64,000 nt of DNA from JAGRGG01 sp965217265 (GTDB lineage: Bacteria; Pseudomonadota; Alphaproteobacteria; Geminicoccales; Geminicoccaceae): the NCBI GenBank assembly GCA_965217265.1, contig CBDCHP010000011.1, positions 1 through 64,000 on the forward strand, written 5' to 3'. Made by a program: the position numbers and the translations under genes. The notes under the pieces were generated by a model, which was not told where the DNA came from, ran no database searches, and saw nothing but the letters and a program-made list of their open reading frames with translations. The stretch's first letter is position 1, and each line of letters begins with the position of its first letter. Shown in pieces: positions 17,042-25,843 of this stretch.

Positions 17042-17308
17042 GCGCGTAGCGCTCCCTTTGGTCTTGCCGGGCGAAAGGACCGGCCGGTTTCGATGGCCCG
17101 CGTCGGACCGCCCACACCCCCCCCCTGCCCGAGGCCGACGTTCGCGCATGGCTGGTATGTATCGGACGCATGTCTTAAGGTTGTAGCCGCGCCGCCGAAA
17201 CACGCGAGATCGACAAACACCTTTAACGAAAACCGAACGAAGCCGGCGCGACACGGGGCCTATGCTGACGCCCATCAGGTCAACATCGTGTCGTTCGGGG
17301 AGAAAAAC

Positions 17309-17881
17309 GTGGCAAGCGACGTTTCGCGCGGTGAAAGCAACCTCGTCGAGGCACCGTCCGCCGGGGTGGACCCGAGGACGATGGACGAGGCGGCCTTCGT
17401 CGCCACGTTCGGCGGCGTCTTCGAGCACTCGCCCTGGGTGGCGCGCGGCGCCTTTACGCGCGGCCTGCCGGACGACGCCGACACGGCGTCGGGCCTGCAC
17501 CGGGCGATGTGCGCCGTCCTGCGCGAGGCGCCGGCCGAGCGACGGCTTAGAGTCCTCAACGCCCACCCGGACCTCGCCGGCAAGCTGGCCTCGGCCGGAC
17601 GATTGACGCCGGAGTCGGGCCGGGAGCAGGCGTCGGCCGGGCTCGACCGGCTGACCGACGCCGAGCGGACGCGCTTCAACAGGCTGAACGACGCCTACAA
17701 GCAGAAGTTCGAGGTACCCTTCATCATCGCGGTCAAGGGGCTCGACAAGGACGCCATCACCGCCGAATTCGAGCGGCGCTTGCGCCACGACCGCGCGGAC
17801 GAATTGGCCGAGGCGCTGCGGCAGGTCGAGCGCATCGCGCGCCTGCGCCTCGAAGCCCTGCTGCCGGCCGAGAAGGATTGA
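17309..17881 (+). CDS. OHCU decarboxylase
   Basis: 190 residues from GTG 17309 (GGGGAGAAAAAC upstream as ribosome site). The family domain starts with MDEAAFVATFGGVFEHSPWV and contains the catalytic-His motif NAHPDLAGK, then SAGLDRLTDAERTRFNRLND and the VPFIIAVKG strand. The enzyme decarboxylates OHCU to S-allantoin, the third step of urate catabolism. Usual length is about 165-175 residues, so an internal start at ATG 17381 is possible, but the upstream residues (VEAPSAGVDPRT) look coding. It precedes the ureidoglycolate lyase by a few bases. Confidence 0.93.
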   Translation: MASDVSRGESNLVEAPSAGVDPRTMDEAAFVATFGGVFEHSPWVARGAFTRGLPDDADTASGLHRAMCAVLREAPAERRLRVLNAHPDLAGKLASAGRLTPESGREQASAGLDRLTDAERTRFNRLNDAYKQKFEVPFIIAVKGLDKDAITAEFERRLRHDRADELAEALRQVERIARLRLEALLPAEKD

Positions 17882-17886
17882 TCGCC

Positions 17887-18384
17887 GTGGCGTCAGACCT
17901 GCGCGTCGAACCCCTCACCCGCGAGGCGTTCGCCCCCTTCGGCGAGGTGATCGAGACGGCGGGGGTGACGCCGATCCTCATCAACGAGGGCACGACCGAG
18001 CGCTTCGACGACCTCGCCCCGGTCGAGGTCGGCGGGGGCCGGGCAAAGATCAGCCTCTTTCGCGGCCGGCCGCGCCCCTGGCCGATCAGGATCGCCATGA
18101 TGGAGCGCCACCCCCTGGGCAGCCAAGCCTTCGTGCCGCTCGACGGCCACCCCTACCTCGTCGTCGCCGCCGGGGCCGACACCCGGCCGAGCGTAGGCGA
18201 CCTGCGCGTCTTTCGCGCCTCGGGCGATCAGGGCGTCAACTACCGACCTCGTGTCTGGCACCACCCCTTGCTCGTCCTGGAGCCGGTGGGCATGTTCCTG
18301 GTCGTCGACCGCGCCGGATCCGGCGACAACCTAGACGAGGTCTGGTTCGAGGCGAACTGCGGCGCCTTCATTCAATCGGCTTGA
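17887..18384 (+). CDS. allA: Ureidoglycolate lyase (AllA type)
   Basis: 165 residues of the AllA cupin-like family: RVEPLTREAFAPFGEVIE at the N-terminus, ISLFRGRPRPWPIRIAMMER, HPLGSQAFVPLDGHPYLVVA and the YRPRVWHHPLLVLEPVGMFL strand. It releases urea and glyoxylate from ureidoglycolate, completing purine-ring use. Start GTG 17887 is favoured because AGAAGG lies ten bases upstream; TTG 17878, overlapping the previous stop, is too close to that site. Allantoinase and allantoate hydrolase genes are not in the window. Its stop runs straight into repeat copy C. Confidence 0.92.
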   Translation: MASDLRVEPLTREAFAPFGEVIETAGVTPILINEGTTERFDDLAPVEVGGGRAKISLFRGRPRPWPIRIAMMERHPLGSQAFVPLDGHPYLVVAAGADTRPSVGDLRVFRASGDQGVNYRPRVWHHPLLVLEPVGMFLVVDRAGSGDNLDEVWFEANCGAFIQSA

Positions 18385-18527
18385 ACGCTGCGCGTGCGCT
18401 GACGCGCGGTCTTTTCTCTTTTTTACTTTTTATTTGAGGCTGGCCCTCGGCGTTGTGGCCAGCCCTCGCCGTTAACACTTGCAAAAAGAAGAAAAAAGCC
18501 TGCGCGGCGAGCGCACGCGCAAGCGTT
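18384..18527. repeat. Palindromic terminator-like repeat, copy C (reverse)
   Basis: Starts in the stop codon of the ureidoglycolate lyase gene and ends one base before the stop of the converging cyclase gene. The arms AACGCTGCGCGTGCGCT and GCGCACGCGCAAGCGTT show matched changes on both sides, so the stem is kept. The asymmetric core (GTTAACACTTGCAAAAAG on the right) shows that this copy is inverted relative to copies A and B. Confidence 0.88.
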
Positions 18528-18528
18528 C

Positions 18529-19536
18529 TCAGCCCGTGACGCGGTTTCGGCCGGCGGTCTTGGCGGCGTAGAGGTGGACGTCGGCGCGCTCGACGAGGGT
18601 GTCGGTGCTCTCGTCGGCTTGATGCTGCGCAACGCCGATCGAGAGCGTGACCGTCCCGAGGGTGCGCCCCGTGCGCTTGAGGACGATCTGGTTCCTGGCG
18701 ATGCCGACGCGGAGGTTCTCGGCCAGCTTCTTCGCGTTCTCCAGCTTGGTCTGCGGCAGCAGGATGGCGAACTCCTCGCCGCCGTAGCGGGCGACGAGGT
18801 CGCTGCCCTTGACCATGTCGCGCAGCTTCGCCGCGACGAGGCGCAGGACGAGGTCGCCGGCTTTGTGGCCGTGCGTGTCGTTGAACGCCTTGAAGTGGTC
18901 GATGTCGAGCAAGAGCAGCGAGAGCGGCCCGCCGCCGGCCTGCGACTCGTCGATCAATTCGCGCAAGCGAACGTCGAACAGCCGCCGGTTCGCGACCCCC
19001 GTCAGCGCGTCGGTCTCGGCCTCGCGCCGCGCCTCTTTCAGCGCGAGACGCAAGGAGTTGATCTCGTCGTCGCTGTTGGCCAACTCGGCCTCCAGCTTGG
19101 TCAAGCGCTGCCCGTGCTGCTCGGTTCGCTCCTGCAAGGCGAGCAGCCTGCGCAGCATCGTCTCGGGCGTGATATCGTTCAGCGCCTCGCCGAGATCGCC
19201 CAAGAAAGCCTTGTAGGCCCTCGTCTCCCGCTGGGCGACGTCGGTCTCCTTCGACAGGCGCGCCAGGATCGCCTCCAGCTGATTGCTGCTGGTCAGGATG
19301 GCTTCGCCCGTCTGCTCGGGCACGGCATAGCGGCGCTGCAGATCGCGCAGCGCGTCCTCGGTGAGGCGGCCTTTGTCTTCCAACGCCTGCAGGGCCGCGC
19401 TCAATTCGGGATCGAGGCCGCTATGGTGCGTGAACCATGTGTTGTAGTTGGCCGGCGTCGCGGCAAGATTATGGGTTTCCAACGAATCGAACGCGGCCCT
19501 CGCCGCATCGAACGTCTGTTGCCTCGCGTGCCGCAT
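18529..19536 (-). CDS. Soluble diguanylate cyclase (GGEEF)
   Basis: 335 residues, no TM helix. Residues 1-165 are helical with a long coiled coil (LLALQERTEQHGQRLTKLEA... to EINSLRLALKEARREAE) like the N-terminal region of cytosolic cyclases. Residues 170-335 form the GGDEF domain with ETDALTGVANRRLFD, LDIDHFKAFNDTHGHKAGD and the active site RYGGEEF, so it should synthesise c-di-GMP. The inhibitory I-site position reads KGSD rather than RxxD. It is divergent from the MttB-family gene across 214 bp and converges on allA through repeat copy C. Confidence 0.93.
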   Translation of the reverse strand: MRHARQQTFDAARAAFDSLETHNLAATPANYNTWFTHHSGLDPELSAALQALEDKGRLTEDALRDLQRRYAVPEQTGEAILTSSNQLEAILARLSKETDVAQRETRAYKAFLGDLGEALNDITPETMLRRLLALQERTEQHGQRLTKLEAELANSDDEINSLRLALKEARREAETDALTGVANRRLFDVRLRELIDESQAGGGPLSLLLLDIDHFKAFNDTHGHKAGDLVLRLVAAKLRDMVKGSDLVARYGGEEFAILLPQTKLENAKKLAENLRVGIARNQIVLKRTGRTLGTVTLSIGVAQHQADESTDTLVERADVHLYAAKTAGRNRVTG

Positions 19537-19750
19537 TGCCGTCCTAACGCCAATAATTTGCGGATGCGCCGTCCGCTCGTGGATCCAATCGTCGTATCGA
19601 CAGGTTTTACGCGCGATTCTCCTTCAAACCGGTTAACGCCGCGACCTTCGGCGCGCCTTCGCACGAACGACGCCGAAGGTCGCAGCGTCGCGCGACCCGC
19701 GCGGCCGGCTTCGCCTATGCAGGCATTGGCCGAACAGGAGGGTACGGGCG

Positions 19751-21277
19751 ATGAGCAACGAGGGACGCAGGGGCGGTCGCGGCACGCGGCGCGCGGCACG
19801 GCTGACGGCGGCGGCGGCGCAATTGCCGGCGTTGAAGCGGCGCATCCCCCTCTACGAGGTGCTCGACGCCGAAGCCCTGGAGCGGGTCCACCAAGCCTCG
19901 CTCAAGATCCTGCAAGAGGTCGGCATCGACTTTCGCGACCCCGAATCGCTCAGCATCTGGAGGGAGCAGGGCGCCGACGTCGAGGGCGAGCGGGTGCGTC
20001 TGGCGCCCGAACTCGTCATGCGCCTCGTCGCGACGACACCCTCCACCTTCACCTTGAACGCCCGCAACCCCGAGCGCTCGGTCGAGATCGGCGGCGACAG
20101 CACCGTGTTCGCGACGACCTACGGCTCGCCCTTCGTGCGCATGCTCGACGGTGAGCGCCGCTACGGCACGCTCGACGACCTGCACGTCTTCCACAAGCTC
20201 GCCTGCACGGCACCCGCGATCCACGTCACGGGGGCGGTCACCTGCGAGCCGACCGACATCCCCATCCCCAAGCGCCACCTGCACATTACCAAGAGCGCGT
20301 TCGTGAATTCGGACAAGCCGATCATGGGGCCGGTGACGGCGCCCGAGCGGGCGGCGGACGCGGTCAAAATGGCCGAGATCGTCTTCGGCGCCGGTTTCGT
20401 CCATAAGAACCCGGTGATGACGGCGATCATCAACGCCAACACGCCGCTCGTCTGGGACGAGACCATGCTGGGCGCCTTGAAGGTTTACGCCCGCGCGTGG
20501 CAGCCGGCGATCCTGGCCCCGTTCACGATGGCGGGCGCCAACACGCCGGCCTCGGCTACCGCAACCGTGGCCGAACTGAACGCCGAGGCGCTGGCCGGCC
20601 TCGCCTTCGCCCAGGCCGTCAACCCCGGTTGCCCGATGATCTACGGCAACTTCCTTGCCACCGTCTCGATGCGCTCGGGCGCACCCATGGCCGGCACGTC
20701 CGAGACGGCGCTGATGAACCTCATGATCGGCCAACTGGCGCGTAAGTACGACGTGCCCTGGCGCTCGTCGGGGATGATCACGGGCTCCAAGGTCACCGAC
20801 GCTCAGGCCGGCTACGAGAGCGCCTTCAACATGCTGCCGATCCTCTTGGCCGGCTGCAACTTCGTCATGCACTCGGCCGGCTGGACCGAGGCCGGCCTCA
20901 CCGCGAGTCTCTCTAAGTTCATGATCGACGCCGAGCAGATGGCGATGCTCTACAAGCTGGGCGAGGGGCCGCGCTTCGACGATTTCGACGAGGCGGTCGC
21001 GACGGTCGGCGACGTCGGCCCCGGTGGGCATTTTCTGGGCACCGACCACACCCAGGCCCACTTCAAGGACGCCTTCTTCACCGCGGATCTCGCCGACAAC
21101 AACTCCTTCGAGCAGTGGCAGGCGGAAGGGGCGAAGGACATGACGACGCGCGGCGTCGAGGCGGCGCGAAGGGCGATCGACGCCTATGAGCCGCCGCCGA
21201 TCGACCCCGGCATCGTCGAGGCGCTCGACGCCTACGTCCGCGAGCGCGAGGCCGTCCTGCCCGAGGGCCTGGAATAG
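19751..21277 (+). CDS. MttB-family (trimethylamine methyltransferase-like) protein
   Basis: 508 residues covering the full MttB/COG5598 TIM-barrel domain: PLYEVLDAEALERVHQASLK, ILQEVGIDFRDPESL, HLHITKSAFVNSDKPIMGPV, AILAPFTMAGANTPASATAT, YGNFLATVSMRSGAPMAGTS. There is no in-frame amber codon, so it is a non-pyrrolysine member; such proteins (MtgB, MtpB and others) demethylate quaternary amines such as glycine betaine or proline betaine, passing methyl to a corrinoid protein. No corrinoid protein gene is visible nearby. Ribosome site GGAGG lies eight to twelve bases before ATG 19751. Substrate unknown. Confidence 0.88.
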   Translation: MSNEGRRGGRGTRRAARLTAAAAQLPALKRRIPLYEVLDAEALERVHQASLKILQEVGIDFRDPESLSIWREQGADVEGERVRLAPELVMRLVATTPSTFTLNARNPERSVEIGGDSTVFATTYGSPFVRMLDGERRYGTLDDLHVFHKLACTAPAIHVTGAVTCEPTDIPIPKRHLHITKSAFVNSDKPIMGPVTAPERAADAVKMAEIVFGAGFVHKNPVMTAIINANTPLVWDETMLGALKVYARAWQPAILAPFTMAGANTPASATATVAELNAEALAGLAFAQAVNPGCPMIYGNFLATVSMRSGAPMAGTSETALMNLMIGQLARKYDVPWRSSGMITGSKVTDAQAGYESAFNMLPILLAGCNFVMHSAGWTEAGLTASLSKFMIDAEQMAMLYKLGEGPRFDDFDEAVATVGDVGPGGHFLGTDHTQAHFKDAFFTADLADNNSFEQWQAEGAKDMTTRGVEAARRAIDAYEPPPIDPGIVEALDAYVREREAVLPEGLE

Positions 21278-21327
21278 AAGGGCTCCCGTCCCAGATCCTC
21301 GATCGTGCAACTAGGACGAGGAACGGC

Positions 21328-22128
21328 GTGACCGACGATCGGCAAGGCGACGGCGCGAACGAGATTCGGGCCGCCGTTCCTGTCCGCCTCGACAGTTTTC
21401 AGGCCGGGATGATGGCACTCGTCGTCGGCGCCTCGGGCGGCATCGGCGGCGCGCTCACGTCGGCCTTGGCGGCGCACCCGCGGGTCGGCCGCGTCTTCGC
21501 GCTCGCCCGCGACGCGGGCGCCGTGCCCGGCGGCGACAAGGTCGTGCCGGTCCCGATCGACGTCGAGGACGAGGCGACGATCGCCAGAGCCGCCGCGTTC
21601 GTGGCCGAACGGAGCGACGCGCTCGACCTCGTCCTGATCGCGAGCGGCCTCTTGCACGGCCCCGACCTGAAGCCCGAGCGCGGCTACAAGCACATGACGC
21701 CGGACGCTTTCGGGCGCCTGTTCGCCGTCAACGCAACGGGTCCGGCGCTCGTTGCCAAGCACACGCTCGACCTCCTGCCGCGCGAGCGCAAGGCCGTCTT
21801 CGCCGCGATCTCGGCCAGGGTCGGCAGCATCGAGGACAACCGCATCGGCGGCTGGCACGCGTATCGCGCCTCGAAGGCGGCCTTGAACATGGTCCTGCGC
21901 TGCCTCGCGATCGAGGTCGGGCGTAAGCGGCCAAAGGCCGTGGTCGCGGGATTGCACCCCGGCACGACCGACACGGGCCTCTCCGACCCGTTCCAGGCGA
22001 ACGTGCCCGAGGCGAAGCTGTTCGCGCCCGCCTACACGGCATCGAAGCTCTTGAACGTGCTCGACGGCCTGTCATCCGACGACAGCGGCCGAACCTTCGC
22101 CTACGACGGCAAAATCGTTCCGTTCTAG
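21328..22128 (+). CDS. Short-chain dehydrogenase/reductase (SDR)
   Basis: 266 residues from GTG 21328 (AGGACGAGGAA upstream); ATG 21409 is a shorter alternative beginning just before the Rossmann fold. It shows the GASGGIG cofactor motif, the strand-end LIASG in place of NNAG, the catalytic Tyr/Lys in YRASKAALNMVLR with Ser upstream in AAISARVGS, and a PGTTDTGLSDPF segment typical of the CsgA-like or C-factor subfamily. It probably uses NAD(P)H on an unknown carbonyl substrate. It follows the MttB-family gene by 50 bases and may be co-transcribed. Confidence 0.88.
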   Translation: MTDDRQGDGANEIRAAVPVRLDSFQAGMMALVVGASGGIGGALTSALAAHPRVGRVFALARDAGAVPGGDKVVPVPIDVEDEATIARAAAFVAERSDALDLVLIASGLLHGPDLKPERGYKHMTPDAFGRLFAVNATGPALVAKHTLDLLPRERKAVFAAISARVGSIEDNRIGGWHAYRASKAALNMVLRCLAIEVGRKRPKAVVAGLHPGTTDTGLSDPFQANVPEAKLFAPAYTASKLLNVLDGLSSDDSGRTFAYDGKIVPF

Positions 22129-22185
22129 AACAAGGTTTTACCCAAGTTCGGATGCGACGCCCGATGCGCCTCCTCGCTCGATGTA

Positions 22186-22282
22186 AACGCTGCGCACGAC
22201 CTCGCGCGGACTGCTAACGCCGGTTGGGTTTCCTGCGAACCGCTCGACGACGCCGGCATCCCCACGCGCCCGCGCAAGCGTT
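22186..22282. repeat. Degenerate palindromic repeat, copy H
   Basis: Only the outer arms survive: AAACGCTGCGCACGACCTCG with CGCGCGG on the left and CGCGCCCGCGCAAGCGTT on the right, separated by about 60 bases with GCTAACGCCGG in place of the usual T/A tracts. It sits between the converging SDR and secreted-protein genes, the same position type as other copies. Judged a decayed member of the family. Confidence 0.55.
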
Positions 22283-22314
22283 CTCAGGCCCACCCAACCA
22301 GGCGCGGCAGCCGG

Positions 22315-22836
22315 TCATGAACGTGGTGCCGCGCCCCTCCCGCCGGCGATCGCGCGGTACCAGGGCTCGTCCTCGTCGATCCGCTCAAGCCCGCGGCTGA
22401 CGAAGAGGGTGCGCCCCGGGGCGTTGACGTTCTCGTCCAGCTTCTCGACGTTGAACTCGTAGACCTGGGTTGTGTAGACCACACGCCCACCCCGGTCGCG
22501 GCGCCTTGGCCGACGAAGCTGGCCGTAGCAGGTCCACTTGCCGATCACCTGCTCGGGGAACTGCGGCGCGCCGTCGGGCTTGAGGCCGCAGCCGTCGCCG
22601 CCGGGACAGTACCTGTCGAAGGTGCCGGGTTCGTAGATGACGCCCTCTTGCATGAAGAAGTCGCCGAAGACCGGGTTGGCGTCAAGGTGGCCGACGCCGC
22701 CGTTGGTGAAGCGGTTGCAGTCGGCGGCGACGTCGAGGCCGAAGCGGGCCTGCCCGGCGCTGGCGTCGCCGGCCGTGGCGGCCGAGGCTGCCAGCGGGGC
22801 AAGGCCGAGCAGCGCGAAACGGCGTGGGGTCGTCAT
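22315..22836 (-). CDS. Secreted protein, possibly allene-oxide-cyclase-like barrel, with internal indels
   Basis: About 173 residues from ATG 22836 (AAAGGAG upstream). A twin-arginine-like signal (MTTPRRFALLGLAPLAASAA, cleavage near DASA) is followed by FTNGGVGHLDANPVFGDFFM, IYEPGTFDRYCPGGDGC and FPEQVIGKWTCYGQ. In the middle the reading frame slips and returns: the other frame reads SFVGQGAATGVGVW between CYG and VYTTQVYEFNVE, so two compensating indels probably lie near 22505-22525. The pattern (IGxWxCxG...TTQxYxF...SRGLE) resembles bacterial proteins with an allene oxide cyclase-type barrel. The C-terminus (GGRGAAPRS) looks cut short next to repeat copy H. Function unknown. Confidence 0.55.
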   Translation of the reverse strand: MTTPRRFALLGLAPLAASAATAGDASAGQARFGLDVAADCNRFTNGGVGHLDANPVFGDFFMQEGVIYEPGTFDRYCPGGDGCGLKPDGAPQFPEQVIGKWTCYGQLRRPRRRDRGGRVVYTTQVYEFNVEKLDENVNAPGRTLFVSRGLERIDEDEPWYRAIAGGRGAAPRS

Positions 22837-22904
22837 GGCGTTCACTCCTTTGGTTCACCGTCGAAGATGAGACGGGCACCGGCCCCCGCCGACGCCCCCC
22901 GGTT

Positions 22905-23764
22905 TCAGGCCGCCGCCTGCGTGCAGGCGCGGCGGATCGCTTCGAGGTGGCGGTGGTCGGTGCCGCAGCCGCAGCCGCCGAGCACGGTGGGTTCGGCAAA
23001 AGACGCCGCAGATCGGCGTATTCCCGGCCGAGCGCGTCCGGGTCGCCGTCGTCGAGGTCTGCGGCCGCGTCGAGTTCGGCGTGGCTGCGCTTGGAGGCGT
23101 TGGCGCGCAGGCCGCGCACGCGGCGCGTCCAGGCGGCCTCTTCGAGAACGCCGGCGAAATGCGTCGGGTGGGCGCAGTTGATCATGAAGTAAGCAGGGCC
23201 TCCGTCCGTCGCCCCGTCCACGGCGTCGACCGCCTCGCTCAAATTCTCGCCGGTGGGTAGGCGGCCGTCGGTCTTTGGTCATGGTGATGGCGCCCGCCAT
23301 GTCGGCGCCGGCCTCGGCGAACGATCGCGCCTGCGGCGCGTGGCAGGCTTCGGCCTCCCTCGCCTCCATGAGGAAAGAGGGGTCGTAGCCGTCGCCGCGC
23401 GGGCCGAGGCAGCCGCTGATCACCGTGGGCAATCTTGGCTTCAGCGCCTCCGCATCAGCCTGATCGAGCGGCGGTTGACGCGGTCCAGCGCCGGGGCGTC
23501 GTAGCCCAGCTTGGCGCCCCAGTCGGCGCTCGCCCGCCACGTCGCGCCCTCGAACACGAAGCCGAGGCCGGCATCGAGCGCGATCCGGGCGTGTCGTTCA
23601 CAGTAGCGGGCGAGGCGGGCCCGGCCCGCCTCGATGTCGAGGAGGCCGAAGGCGGCAAAGCACGGCAGGTCGATCTTGTCGTGGAAGACCAGCGTCGTCT
23701 CAAGGCCGCTGTCGGTCAAGAACAGCCCGCCATTCGTCTGCGGCAGCGATCGTTCGATCGTCAT
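22905..23764 (-). pseudogene. Homocysteine S-methyltransferase family protein, about three frameshifts
   Basis: Pieces in alternating frames build one BhmT/MmuM-type methyltransferase. ATG 23764 starts MTIERSLPQTNGGLFLTDSG and runs to DRVNRRSIRLMRR. The next frame gives AEALKPRLPTVISGCLGPRG to AGAITMTK, then another gives AVDGATDGGPAYFMINCAHP, THFAGVLE... to DLRRLL, and the original frame ends AEPTVLGGCGCGTDHRHLE to TGA 22905. The three zinc ligands are present: Cys in INCAHP and the Cys pair in GGCGCGTD. It would move a methyl group from a methyl donor to homocysteine to form methionine. Its closeness to the MttB-family gene suggests linked methylated-amine metabolism. Whether it is truly broken or mis-sequenced cannot be decided here. 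Confidence 0.75.
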
Positions 23765-23888
23765 GTTCACGTTCCCGGTCTTGCGTCTCGACAAGGAGGC
23801 TAGACGGGGAACGTTTCAGGGTAGGGTTATGTCCGCCGGACGGCGTCGTGAACAACCTTGTTGCCGGGGTTGCTACGCTGTTTCAAGG

Positions 23889-24021
23889 ACGCTTCGCGGT
23901 CGCCGCGCGGGGCTTTCGCCAGTGTTAACGCAGGCGATTGGCATCAGCGCCGAGGGCAAGCCTCGGACAAAGGTAAAAAAGAGAAAAAAGGAAGACCGCG
24001 CGTCAGCGCACGCGAAGCGTT
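23889..24021. repeat. Palindromic repeat, copy D (forward, shortened left side)
   Basis: Right side is intact (AAAAAAGGAAGACCGCGCGTC then AGCGCACGCGAAGCGTT); the left arm reads ACGCTTCGCGGTCGCCGCGC and lacks the usual T-tract before GCCAGTGTTAACGC. Core GCGATTGGCATCAGCGCCGA and GGGCAAGCCTCGGACAAAG matches copies A and B. The 3' end of the response-regulator gene runs into it. The left side would be a weak terminator; the right side, read on the minus strand after the regulator gene, keeps its T-rich tail. Confidence 0.8.
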
Positions 24022-24741
24022 CTCGGGCGCCCCAGCCGGTCGCCGGTCCAGTTGCGGCGCGCCGGGGTCTTGATCGCGGCGGGGTCGGGCTCGACCTTCT
24101 TGCGGAGCCGGGCGGTGCGGATGTCGATGCTGCGGTCGAACGGCTCCCAACTGTCGTTGTGGGCGAGATCGAGCAGTTGGTCGCGGCTGAGGACGCGGTT
24201 CGGGCGCAGCGCCAGCACCTCGAGCAGGTCGAACTCCATGCCCGTCACCGCGATCTCGCCGCCGGCCGCGTCGAACAGCCGCCGGGCGGCGAGGTCCAAG
24301 CTGGCGCGGCCGACGCGCACGCCCTCGCCGCCCGCGCGATCGGACCCGCGCCCGGCCGCGGGCCGCGCCGCCGCCCGGCGCAGCACGGCGGGCCAAGAGC
24401 TCGCAAGGGCTCACCACGTAGTCGTCGGCGCCGACCTCGAGCCCCACCACCGGATCGCCCATCGCCGTCACCATGATGACCGGCAGGTCGTTCGACTGGC
24501 GCAGGTCGCGCAAAATCGCCAGCCCGTCCTCGCCCGGCAGCCGCAGGTCCAAGGGCACGACGTCGACGCCGCCCCCGGCGAGGCGCGCCCGCAGCCCCTC
24601 GCCGTCCCCGGCCTCGCGCACCTCGAACCCCTGTAGGCCCAGGTACTTGGCCATCGACTGGCGCAGGTCGGGCTCGTCCTCGACGATCGCGACGCGCCGG
24701 GTCCTGCCGCCCGCCGTCGCCCGCGCCTCGCTCGCTCCCAT
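24003..24741 (-). pseudogene. OmpR-type response regulator, frameshifted
   Basis: ATG 24741 (GGGAAGGGG upstream). The receiver domain has acidic VEDEPD, the phospho-acceptor Asp in PLDLRLPGEDG and the VTAMG Thr. The frame changes near 24390 inside the linker; the second frame carries a winged-helix output domain (RLFDAAGGEIAVTGMEFDLL, RVLSRDQLLDLAHNDSWEPF, SIDIRTARLRKKVEPDP). The expected GADDYVVKPFE site reads DDYVVSPCE, but restoring one A and removing one G gives KPFE, so the missing Lys is probably an indel pair. The usual GxGYxF ending is absent and translation runs into repeat D. No partner kinase is adjacent. Confidence 0.72.
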
Positions 24742-24848
24742 CGCCCCTTCCCATCGGTCTTCTATTGATGAAGAACGGGGCCGCCCCAGCCCCGCTTGAA
24801 GCGGCCTTGTTAAACGCGCGCCGTATCGGTTTCGTGTCGCGGATTGTT

Positions 24849-25512
24849 TCAGTTGTTTTCGCCGTGGGAGGGGTCGATCAGCGTCCACTCCGCCACCTTA
24901 GGATTGAACAGCCCGACCTCCTCCATGACGCGCGCGACGTCGCCCCGGCGGCGCAGGGCGCGCAGGCCGGCGTCGATCCCCGCGACCACCGAGGCCGCGT
25001 CCGGTCGCTTAGCCGACACGGCAAAGCGGCGCGCGGCGTCGAACGCCACCTTCAGCCCCGGGATCGGCAGGGCGCGCAAGCCAGACCCGCGTCCAGGCAG
25101 CCGAGGTCGGCGCCCCGCTTGAAGTGGTTCAAGGTGACGCCGGCCCGGCCTTGGACGATCATCGGGTCGATGAGGTCGTTGTCCTGCACGTCGATCAGCC
25201 GCTTCAGCCCGAGCGCCTCCAGCGCCCGCCAGTCCTCGACCCAGCCCCTGGGCACCGCCTTGACCAGCCGGCGCAGGCCGGCGGCGTCCTCGGCCGCGAG
25301 GACGTCTTCTCGGCTCTCGACCGTGAACAGCCCCACGCGCCCGCGCGAATGACTAGGGCCGTGGGCAGCAGCGCGTCTTGATGGGCTCGAAGATCGGCGT
25401 CCCACGCCGTCTGCACCGGCACGTCGATCCGCCCGGCGGCCGCTATGTTGCGCACGGGACCGAACGCGGCCAGCAGGAGACCGGCGGTGGTCCAACGGAC
25501 GGGGCGATGCAT
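24849..25512 (-). pseudogene. Periplasmic solute-binding-like protein, two frameshifts
   Basis: ATG 25512 with GGAGGAG immediately upstream. Signal peptide (WTTAGLLLAAFGPV) then IDVPVQTAWD. The sequence leaves frame after LPTALVIRA (about 25345) and continues as RVGLFTVESREDVLAAEDAA, GLRRLVKAVPRGWVEDWRAL, LIDVQDNDLIDPMIVQGRAG, VTLNHF. It shifts again near 25085 and ends IPGLKVAFDAARRFAVSAKR to VAEWTLIDPSHGENN at 24849. Overall it looks like a family-3 type substrate-binding protein or a related periplasmic PBP2 protein, slightly shorter than usual (about 220 residues). Its role is unknown. It lies upstream of the response-regulator gene on the same strand. Confidence 0.5.
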
Positions 25513-25743
25513 CGCTCCTCCCCCTCCATTCTTCTTTGTTCTCGTCGACGCCCACTTTACCTTATCAACCGAGGCGGTATCCATTTCCTCGCCGGTTGGC
25601 GAGGCGGGCCGTCGCCGGGCCGGGCCGCGTCGGCGAAGGACCGCTGGGCAGGGTTGGGCTTGGGCCGCCACGATCGGGCACGCTAGGGTGGTGCTCCCGG
25701 CCGCTCGGCGGCGGGCGCAAGGGTGGCCAACCCGTTGGAGAGC

Positions 25744-25820
25744 TGGTGCGCCCGACAGGACTCGAACCTGTGACCCTCAGATTAGGAATCTGATGCTCTA
25801 TCCGGCTGAGCTACGGGCGC
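25744..25820 (-). tRNA. tRNA-Arg (anticodon CCT)
   Basis: On the minus strand the 77 bases fold into a full cloverleaf: acceptor stem GCGCCCG/CGGGCGC, D arm (GCTCAGCCGGATAGAGC), anticodon stem-loop with loop ATTCCTAAT placing CCT at the anticodon, T arm with GGTTCGAGTCC, discriminator A and an encoded CCA at 25744-25746. It reads AGG codons. No integrated element is seen next to its 3' end. Confidence 0.97.
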
Positions 25821-25843
25821 CCTCACGCGCCTCTCTACCACCC

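Noticed and set aside
24415..24432. Response regulator apparently lacking the conserved Lys (SPC in place of KPF)
   Set aside because: One missing A and one extra G restore KPFE exactly, so the substitution is most likely a sequence error rather than an atypical receiver.
25445..25843. Upstream extension of the nuclease-like gene in the same frame
   Set aside because: It runs through the tRNA-Arg gene on the opposite strand and through the 5' end of another minus-strand gene; coding there is not credible.
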